From assembly GCA_007123425.1 (NCBI GenBank), contig SKLC01000019.1, positions 1 to 10,804 on the forward strand: a stretch of DNA of 10,804 bases, read 5' to 3'. The translations under genes and the position numbers were made by a program. The first letter of the stretch is position 1, and each line of letters opens with the position of its first letter. Under the pieces are notes generated by a model, which had not been told where the DNA came from, searched no databases, and was given only the letters and a program-made list of their open reading frames with translations. This document shows, one piece after another, positions 5,880-10,804 of this stretch. The stretch comes from Nitriliruptoraceae bacterium. GTDB lineage: Bacteria > Actinomycetota > Nitriliruptoria > Nitriliruptorales > Nitriliruptoraceae.

Positions 5880-6794
5880 ATGGCGGCCTCCTCCGGCCGC
5901 CCACGGTCCCCGACGGCAGGCACCACCACCGTGAGCCCCCGGTCCCGCGCCGCCCGACGCTTCGTGTTCATCGACACCGAGGCCACCGGCCTCGACCACA
6001 CCCGCCACGAGCTCACCGAGGTCGCCTGGATCGTGCGCTTCGAGGACGGCTCCCAGGTCGAGCGACAGTACTTCCCCACCCACACCACCGACGGCGCCGA
6101 CGACGCCGCCCTCGAGCTGACGCACTACGAGGAGCGAATCGCGCCGCAACCCAAGACACCGGCGCGCGAGTGGCTGCCGCAGTTCCTCGACGACGCCCGG
6201 GACGCGGTGCTGGTGGGCGCCGTGCCCGACTTCGATGCCCAGCACCTGCTGCGGATGTGCCGCAAGCTCGACCTCGAGCCCACCTGGGATCACCACCTGC
6301 TCGACGTGGAGACGCTCGCGCTGCCGCTGATCTCGCCGGGGCCCGAGGCGCCGCGCAGCCTGGCCAAGACCTGCCTGGCGCTGGGGATCGAGCACGACAA
6401 GGACCAGGCCCACGGCGCGCTTTACGACGCCCGTCAGGCCATGGCCGTCTTCGACCGCGTGTGGGAGCTGCTCGCCACCCTTCGCGAGGAGCAGGCACCG
6501 CTGCCGCCGCCGGTGCCGCTGCCCGACCGCGCCGAGGGGCGCGGGGAGGACGGGCCGCGGGCCGCCGACGAGGTGGAAGGGTCCCTGTCCAGCGCCGACG
6601 ACGAGCGGCACCGGGCCGCCGATGCTGACCGGGACCCGCGGTCCACACCGGCGGCGCAGGACCCGACCGACGCGGACCGGCCCGTCACCCCCGAGGCAAC
6701 CCCACCAAACGAGCCGGGCCCGACCCAGACCACGCCCACGGACCCCCACGACCTGCCGGGCGGGGTCGGCGGGAGCCGCTCGACGACGCGGTAG
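5880..6794 (+). CDS. DEDDh-family 3'-5' exonuclease-like protein with disordered tail
   Basis: A 304-residue protein. Residues 27-200 form an RNase H-like exonuclease fold of the DEDDh class (DnaQ epsilon, RNase T, oligoribonuclease). The visible motifs are Exo I FVFIDTEATGLD with Asp32 and Glu34, Exo II VGAVPDFDAQHL with Asp119, and Exo III HGALYDA with His178 and Asp183. All four acids and the general-base His are present, so two-metal hydrolysis of DNA or RNA 3' ends is expected. The substrate is unknown. Exo II lacks the usual His-Asn before FD (GAVPDFD rather than GHNxxFD). Residues 205-304 are a Pro/Asp/Glu/Thr-rich, probably disordered tail without known domains, unusual for small housekeeping exonucleases. 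The ATG at 5880 is chosen for its leaderless promoter. A GTG at 5931, giving 287 residues, is the main alternative and would still keep the whole catalytic domain. Confidence 0.85.
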   Translation: MAASSGRPRSPTAGTTTVSPRSRAARRFVFIDTEATGLDHTRHELTEVAWIVRFEDGSQVERQYFPTHTTDGADDAALELTHYEERIAPQPKTPAREWLPQFLDDARDAVLVGAVPDFDAQHLLRMCRKLDLEPTWDHHLLDVETLALPLISPGPEAPRSLAKTCLALGIEHDKDQAHGALYDARQAMAVFDRVWELLATLREEQAPLPPPVPLPDRAEGRGEDGPRAADEVEGSLSSADDERHRAADADRDPRSTPAAQDPTDADRPVTPEATPPNEPGPTQTTPTDPHDLPGGVGGSRSTTR

Positions 6795-6807
6795 CCGCGC
6801 GGTCGTC
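6782..6807 (+). terminator. Possible hairpin over the exonuclease stop codon
   Basis: An outer GACGAC/GTCGTC stem (6782-6787 with 6802-6807) encloses an inner GCGG-TAG-CCGC hairpin, leaving a 3-nt bulge (GCG). The loop is the TAG stop. No T-run follows. A 10-bp palindrome, CGTCCGGACG (6804-6813), overlaps its right arm. It may terminate the exonuclease transcript before the regulator gene, but the bulged structure makes this weak. Confidence 0.3.
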
Positions 6808-6869
6808 CGGACGTCGAGTGCTTGCGTGACCGTTACCCATCGCGCATGGTGCCACCCGGGATCGTGGCC

Positions 6870-6875
6870 GGGGAG
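6870..6875 (+). promoter_or_regulatory. Ribosome binding site supporting the GTG start at 6881
   Basis: GGGGAG lies 5 nt before GTG 6881. The GTGs at 6875 (inside this motif) and at 6902 lack a well-placed Shine-Dalgarno. Confidence 0.5.
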
Positions 6876-6880
6876 TGCAC

Positions 6881-9667
6881 GTGGGGCAGCGCGGTGAACC
6901 AGTGACCGGTCGGGTGCCGACGGCGCCGTCGGGGCTGGTCGGCCGTGACCGGGAGCGCATCGAGGTAGCCGAGCTGCTCGAGGGAGCGCGCCTGGTCACG
7001 CTGCTGGGCGCTGGCGGCTGCGGCAAGACGCGCCTCGCACTCGAGCTCGCGGGTGAGATGGCATCGCGGTTCCCTGACGGCGTCGGCTGGGTCGACCTCG
7101 GTTCCCTGCAGGCACCGTCGATGGTTCCCACCGCCGTCGCCGCGGCGGTCGTTGTGCGCGAGCGCTCCTCCCAGGACCTCATCGACACGCTCGCCGACCA
7201 CCTCGACGAGCGTCGGCTGCTGCTCGTGATGGACAACTGCGAGCACCTCGTCGGTGCGTGCGCTCAGCTCGTCTCGTCCCTGCTGCGCTCGTGTGCGCAG
7301 CTGCGCGTGCTGGCCACCAGCCGCGAGCCCCTCGCGGTGACCGGCGAGGCCGGCTACGTCGTGCACGGGCTGTCGACGCCGTCCCCGGACGCCAGCACCC
7401 CTCGCGCGGTCGGTGAGGCGGACGCCGCCCGGCTGTTCGAGCTGCGGGCGCGGCAGGTCCGACCCGACTTCCAGATCACCGACGACAACGCGACCACGGT
7501 GGCACGCATCTGCCGACGTCTGGACGGCATCCCCTTGGCGATCGAGCTGGCCGCCGCCCGCGTGCGCGTGCTCAGCCCGCGGCAGATCGCCGACGGGCTC
7601 GACGATCGCTTCCGGCTGCTGACCGGTGGCGCCCGTGACACCCCCGCCCGCCAGCGCACGCTCGAGGCGTCGGTGCAGTGGAGCTACGACCTGCTCGACG
7701 TGCCGCAGCAGCGGGCGCTCACTCGCCTGTCGGTGTTCGCCGCCGGCGTCGACCTCACCGCTGCCGAGCACGTCGTCCCCGGGTCCGACGTGGCGGCAGC
7801 GGACGTCCTGGACCTGATCACCGACCTCGTGGACCGCTCCCTGCTGCAGGTGACCGAACGCGGTGGCGAGGTCCACTACCGGCTGCTGGAGACGGTCCGC
7901 GCGTACGCACGTCAGCGGTTGACCGAGATCGACGATCCGTCGCAGGTGCGTGACCGCCACCTCGACCACTTCGTCGAGCTGGCGCGGCAGGCGCAACCCG
8001 GACTCCTGGGACCCGATCCCGACCCCTGGATCGAGCGTCTGGGCATCGAGCTCGACGATCTGCGTGCCGCGATGGACTGGGCGGTCGCCTCCGGGCGGGG
8101 GCTGGACGTGCTCGACATCGTGGAGGCGACCTTCAACTTCTGGATGATCCAGGGCCTGTACGTGGAGATGAGCCGCCGGTTGCACGCCGCGGTCGAGGCC
8201 CTGCCGCCCGATGCTGCAGCCGGCGCCCGGGGGCTGATGGCGGCGTCGCTGCTGACGATGATGGGCGGGGATCACCCGGCAGGGCATGCCCTGGCCGACG
8301 AGGCGGTGCGGCGATCGACCGCGCACGGCGACGACGCCACTCTGGCGCGGGCGCTGATCTACCGGGGGTGGTGCGGCTCGCTGTCCGGGGCCGCCACCAG
8401 CGAGCGGATCGCGACGGACATGGAGGAGGGCATCGCGCTCGCCGAGCAGACCGGTGAGCAGGAGACCCGGCTGGGCGGAATGATGTTCTCGGGCACCCTC
8501 GATCTTCCCGGACGGTCGTTCGCCGAGGGCCACGCCCTGCTCGAGCACGCGGTCGCCGAGATGGAGCAGGCCGGGTTCACCTATCTGCTGACCATCGGCC
8601 AGACGTTCCTCGGCGCCCGGTGCCTGCTGCCCGCCGGCGACCTCGACCGGGCCTGCGAGCACGCCGAGGCGGCCCTGGCGGTCGCTCGCCGGCTCGGACT
8701 GCGCTCCTTCGTCTCGACCGCGCTGAGCGTGCTGGGCGGGGTGGCCACGCTGCGCGGCGAGGACCACTCGGCCCGTGTGCACCTGACCGAGGCCCTGGCG
8801 GTCGCCGAGCAGAGCGGGCTGCGCACCGACGTGGTGGTCGCCCGTGACTGGCTCGCGCACGCCGAGGACCGATTCGGCACGCCGGCCGAGGCACGCGATG
8901 CCGCCGCGGCCGCGCTGGCGGCCGCACGTGAGGTCGGCAGCCGCCCCTTCGAGGCCGGTGCCGAGCACCTGCTCGGCGTGGCAGAGCTGCGCGACGGCCA
9001 CGACCGACGCGCCGAGGAGCACCTGCAACGGGCCCGGGAGGGGGCGACCGACCCGCGCAGCACCTTCACGCTCGGACGGTCCCTGCTCGGCCTGGCCCAC
9101 GTGGCGGCCCGCGACGGCGAGCTCGAGCGGGCCCGCGAGCTGGGCCACGGCGGGCTCGAGGTGCTCGTCGAGCACCAGGACCGGCCGGGTACCGCCGACG
9201 CACTGGAGCTGTTGGCCTCCCTCCACGCCCGGGATGGACAGCACGAGCCGTCGCTGCGGCTGCTCGGGGCCGCCGAGCGCTTCCGTGCCGAGACCGGCAT
9301 CGGCCGCTTCCCGATCCAGGACGCGACGGTGGCACGGTGCCTGGAGGATGCCGCCGACGGGCTCGACGCCGACCGCATCGATGTCCTCCGGGAGGAGGGG
9401 GCGGCGATGTCGCTCGACGAGGCCGTCGCCCATGCCCGCCGCGGCCGGGGCGTGCGACGACGGCCGACGACTGGCTGGGACGCGCTCACCCCCGCCGAGC
9501 GCGACGTCGTGCGCCTCGTCGCCCAGGGCCGCTCCAACGCCGAGGTCGGCGAGACGCTGTTCATCAGCGTCAACACCGTCAAGACCCACCTCTCGCACGT
9601 GTACGAGAAGGTGCGGGTCGACGGGCGGGCGGACCTGATCGCCCGGGCGGCCCACCGCGACCTGTGA
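6881..9667 (+). CDS. Large STAND ATPase / LuxR-HTH transcriptional regulator
   Basis: A 928-residue cytoplasmic regulator. The N-terminus (GLVGRDRERIEVAELL, 18-33) leads into a STAND-type NTPase with Walker A GAGGCGKT (43-50), Walker B LLLVMDN (113-119), a sensor-like ATSREPL (145-151), and GIPLAIELAAARV (216-228), the GxP motif of NB-ARC-like ATPases. From about 330 to 850 it is helical with repeated Ala/Leu/Glu-rich pairs, a TPR-like solenoid that usually binds the inducing ligand or a partner protein. Residues 867-928 are a LuxR-type helix-turn-helix: LTPAERDVVRLVAQGRSNAEVG, then LFISVNTVKTHLSHVYEKV. Family knowledge suggests ATP- and signal-dependent oligomerisation that activates nearby promoters. 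The signal is unknown. The gene lies directly before a hydrolase/acetyltransferase pair, with a palindrome in the gap, so these are its likely targets. The start at 6881 is chosen for its ribosome binding site, and 6875 would add two residues. Confidence 0.9.
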   Translation: MGQRGEPVTGRVPTAPSGLVGRDRERIEVAELLEGARLVTLLGAGGCGKTRLALELAGEMASRFPDGVGWVDLGSLQAPSMVPTAVAAAVVVRERSSQDLIDTLADHLDERRLLLVMDNCEHLVGACAQLVSSLLRSCAQLRVLATSREPLAVTGEAGYVVHGLSTPSPDASTPRAVGEADAARLFELRARQVRPDFQITDDNATTVARICRRLDGIPLAIELAAARVRVLSPRQIADGLDDRFRLLTGGARDTPARQRTLEASVQWSYDLLDVPQQRALTRLSVFAAGVDLTAAEHVVPGSDVAAADVLDLITDLVDRSLLQVTERGGEVHYRLLETVRAYARQRLTEIDDPSQVRDRHLDHFVELARQAQPGLLGPDPDPWIERLGIELDDLRAAMDWAVASGRGLDVLDIVEATFNFWMIQGLYVEMSRRLHAAVEALPPDAAAGARGLMAASLLTMMGGDHPAGHALADEAVRRSTAHGDDATLARALIYRGWCGSLSGAATSERIATDMEEGIALAEQTGEQETRLGGMMFSGTLDLPGRSFAEGHALLEHAVAEMEQAGFTYLLTIGQTFLGARCLLPAGDLDRACEHAEAALAVARRLGLRSFVSTALSVLGGVATLRGEDHSARVHLTEALAVAEQSGLRTDVVVARDWLAHAEDRFGTPAEARDAAAAALAAAREVGSRPFEAGAEHLLGVAELRDGHDRRAEEHLQRAREGATDPRSTFTLGRSLLGLAHVAARDGELERARELGHGGLEVLVEHQDRPGTADALELLASLHARDGQHEPSLRLLGAAERFRAETGIGRFPIQDATVARCLEDAADGLDADRIDVLREEGAAMSLDEAVAHARRGRGVRRRPTTGWDALTPAERDVVRLVAQGRSNAEVGETLFISVNTVKTHLSHVYEKVRVDGRADLIARAAHRDL

Positions 9668-9685
9668 CGTCGGTCGCCGGCGGAT

Positions 9686-9703
9686 ATCACCCGCACGGGT
9701 GAT
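9686..9703. promoter_or_regulatory. 18-bp palindrome between regulator and hydrolase, possible operator
   Basis: ATCACCCG-CA-CGGGTGAT has perfect 8-bp arms. It lies 18 bp after the regulator stop and 62 bp before the hydrolase ATG. It could be the operator of the LuxR-type protein, since those proteins bind dyads, or a terminator hairpin. A 2-nt loop is too tight for a good RNA hairpin and no T-run follows, so an operator is favoured. I saw no second copy near the start of the regulator gene. Confidence 0.45.
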
Positions 9704-9753
9704 GTTCCCGCTCGCCCGGTCGCGGATCGTGGACCTCGCCCGCACCCGGGAAC

Positions 9754-9760
9754 GAGGAGG
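9754..9760 (+). promoter_or_regulatory. Strong ribosome binding site of the hydrolase gene
   Basis: GAGGAGG ends 5 nt before the ATG at 9766, a near-ideal Shine-Dalgarno that fixes the start. Confidence 0.8.
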
Positions 9761-9765
9761 TACCC

Positions 9766-10590
9766 ATGACCCGCACCGACGACGTGACCCTGGCGCACAC
9801 GACCTCGCGCGACGGCACCCGGATCGGCTACTTCACCACCGGCGAGGGACCGCCGCTCGTGCTCGTCCACGGCGGGTTGGGGGACCACACGCGCTGGGGC
9901 GAGCTGCTTCCCTATCTCGAGCCGCACCGCACGGTCCACGCGATGGACCGTCGGGGGCGGGGCGCGAGCGGCGACGGGCCCGACTACGCACCCCAGCGGG
10001 AGTTCGAGGACGTCGCGGCCGTCGTCGATGCCGTCGCCGAGCGCTCCGGATCGGCCGTCGACCTCTACGGCATCTCCAACGGGGCCACGTTCGCGCTCGG
10101 CGCGGCCGCGCTGACGGACAACATCCGCCGGCTGGCCCTGTACGAGCCCGGCATCGCCGACGCGGAGGACCTGGTTCCCCCCGAGCTCGAGGAGCGGCTC
10201 GACGCGCTGCTGGCCGACGGGGACAACGAGGGCCTCGTGGAGACGTTCTTCCGCGAGGCGCTCGGCTGCGGCGACGGCGACCTGGCCACGATGCGCGCCC
10301 AGCCCTCCTGGCCCGCACGCGTCGCGGTGGCGCACACGCTGCCGCGCGAGCTGCGCAACACCCCCGAGCAGCTGTTCGACCCTGCCCGGGCCGCGACGGT
10401 GACGGTGCCCACGCTCCTGCTCCAGGGCAGCGAGAGCCCCGAGAGCCTGCGCGCGGACGTGCGGAGGGTCGCCGACGCGGTCCCCGACACCCGGATCGCC
10501 ATCCTCGAGGGGCAGGCGCACTCGGCCGACTTCCTCGCCCCGCAGCTCGTGGCCGAGCAGCTGCTGGCGTTCCTGGAGGAAGGGCAGTGA
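9766..10590 (+). CDS. Alpha/beta hydrolase
   Basis: A 274-residue cytoplasmic protein with the alpha/beta-hydrolase fold and no signal peptide. The oxyanion-hole motif is LVHGGLGD (HGG at 35-37). The nucleophile elbow is YGISNGA (G-x-S-x-G, Ser104). The C-terminal catalytic His is His252 in EGQAHSADF. At the usual acid position after the sixth strand (LLLQGSESPE, 218-226) Ser224 stands where Asp is common. I recall the SESP/GDSP form in a subset of these hydrolases, so the acid is probably supplied elsewhere, perhaps Glu223 or Glu226. The substrate cannot be inferred: ester, lactone, peroxide and C-C bond hydrolases share this framework. The next gene follows closely, so the pair is likely one operon. 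The LuxR-type regulator just upstream is the natural candidate controller. Confidence 0.9.
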   Translation: MTRTDDVTLAHTTSRDGTRIGYFTTGEGPPLVLVHGGLGDHTRWGELLPYLEPHRTVHAMDRRGRGASGDGPDYAPQREFEDVAAVVDAVAERSGSAVDLYGISNGATFALGAAALTDNIRRLALYEPGIADAEDLVPPELEERLDALLADGDNEGLVETFFREALGCGDGDLATMRAQPSWPARVAVAHTLPRELRNTPEQLFDPARAATVTVPTLLLQGSESPESLRADVRRVADAVPDTRIAILEGQAHSADFLAPQLVAEQLLAFLEEGQ

Positions 10591-10606
10591 CCACCCTCGG
10601 GCGCTC

Positions 10607-10615
10607 GGGAGGTGA
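10607..10615 (+). promoter_or_regulatory. Ribosome binding site of the acetyltransferase gene
   Basis: GGGAGGTGA ends 7 nt before the ATG at 10623 and favours it over the in-frame GTG at 10587, which overlaps the hydrolase stop codon and also has GGAGG-like sequence upstream. Confidence 0.6.
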
Positions 10616-10622
10616 CGCGACC

Positions 10623-10804
10623 ATGACGGCCCCGCCCACCCGTGAGGTCGTCCGCGCGGGGCCGTCGGACGTGCCGAGGCTCAGCTGGGTGCTGGCACGG
10701 GCGTTCCACGACGACCCGGTGCTCGCCTGGATGGTGCCCGACCCGGTCGAGCGCCGTGCGCGGTTCCCACTGCTGTTCGCCGCCTACGCCGAGGCCTTCC
10801 TCGA
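10623..10804 (+). CDS. GNAT-family N-acetyltransferase, N-terminal part
   Basis: The first 60 codons are visible and the rest lies past the window end. The protein begins MTAPPTREVVRAGPSDVPRL, continues VLARAFHDDPVLAWMVPD, and then PVERRARFPLLFAAYAEAFL. An early strand (EVVRAG), a helix, and the F-x-D-D-P-V-x-x-W-x-x-P-D motif are typical of one actinobacterial group of GNAT acetyltransferases, which move acetyl from acetyl-CoA to an amine. The acetyl-CoA-binding loop (Q/R-x-x-G-x-G/A) would lie beyond the window, so the assignment rests on the N-terminal pattern. The gap to the hydrolase is 32 bp, so co-transcription is likely. The alternative GTG at 10587 would add 12 residues and overlap the hydrolase stop. 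Confidence 0.75.
   Translation, partial: MTAPPTREVVRAGPSDVPRLSWVLARAFHDDPVLAWMVPDPVERRARFPLLFAAYAEAFL

Noticed and set aside
6845..6904. 19-codon ORF (MVPPGIVAGECTWGSAVNQ) overlapping the regulator start, possible leader peptide
   Set aside because: No Shine-Dalgarno or attenuator structure supports it. It overlaps the proposed start region by chance-compatible length.
6833..9745. 970-codon open frame on the minus strand opposite the LuxR-type regulator
   Set aside because: Its Gln/Arg/His-rich sequence has no domain, while the plus strand encodes a complete NTPase and HTH. Long antisense frames are normal in 70% GC DNA.
8581..10521. 646-codon minus-strand frame across the regulator end and hydrolase
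   Set aside because: It covers two well-supported plus-strand genes and their intergenic gap, and has Arg/Ser-rich shadow composition.
1..10804. CRISPR arrays, tRNA or rRNA genes, transposases, toxin-antitoxin pairs, phage genes
   Set aside because: I looked for direct-repeat arrays, tRNA-like cloverleafs and matching protein motifs on both strands and saw none. The only mobile element supported is the intein.

Overview
The window is chromosomal DNA from a high-GC (about 70%) actinomycete, Actinomycetota in a broad sense. The evidence is the actinobacterial-type LexA box (CGAAC-N4-GTTCG) at recA, the DUF2510/DUF4190-type membrane protein, the long STAND-ATPase LuxR regulator, frequent GTG starts, and a recA intein that resembles the mycobacterial one. 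I cannot fix the class or genus from the sequence. The summed picture is ordinary core DNA (recA) next to a plus-strand run of accessory genes.

Positions 1-2283 (minus strand) hold recA and, downstream of it, the first 49 codons of a gene that leaves the window, in the place where recX usually sits. recA is interrupted in frame by a 362-residue intein with all splicing blocks and two LAGLIDADG motifs. It sits in the DNA-binding loop L2, after GVMFG and before SPETT, the same site as the Mycobacterium leprae type RecA intein. Positions 2284-2591 are the divergent control region. It contains a perfect LexA palindrome, a PafBC-type (RecA-NDp-like) promoter closer to recA, and a second unexplained 7-4-7 inverted repeat on the side of the rightward genes.

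Positions 2592-4879 (plus) carry two genes overlapping by ATGA: a small membrane-anchored NTF2-like protein and a 607-residue polytopic protein built from six repeats of a transmembrane hairpin (DUF5671-like). Positions 4988-5803 encode a DUF2510/DUF4190-type membrane protein, and 5880-6794 a DEDDh 3'-5' exonuclease-like protein with a long disordered tail and an apparently leaderless start.

Positions 6881-9667 encode a 928-residue STAND ATPase/LuxR-HTH regulator. After a 98-bp gap with an 18-bp palindrome come an alpha/beta hydrolase (9766-10590) and the start of a GNAT acetyltransferase (10623 to the window end), very probably one transcription unit. The regulator probably controls these two neighbours. 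That is inference from order and from the palindrome.

Nothing here shows a complete new defence or mobile system. The most notable items are the recA intein with its dual SOS/PafBC-like control, the six-fold repeat membrane protein, and the regulator-palindrome-hydrolase-GNAT cluster.
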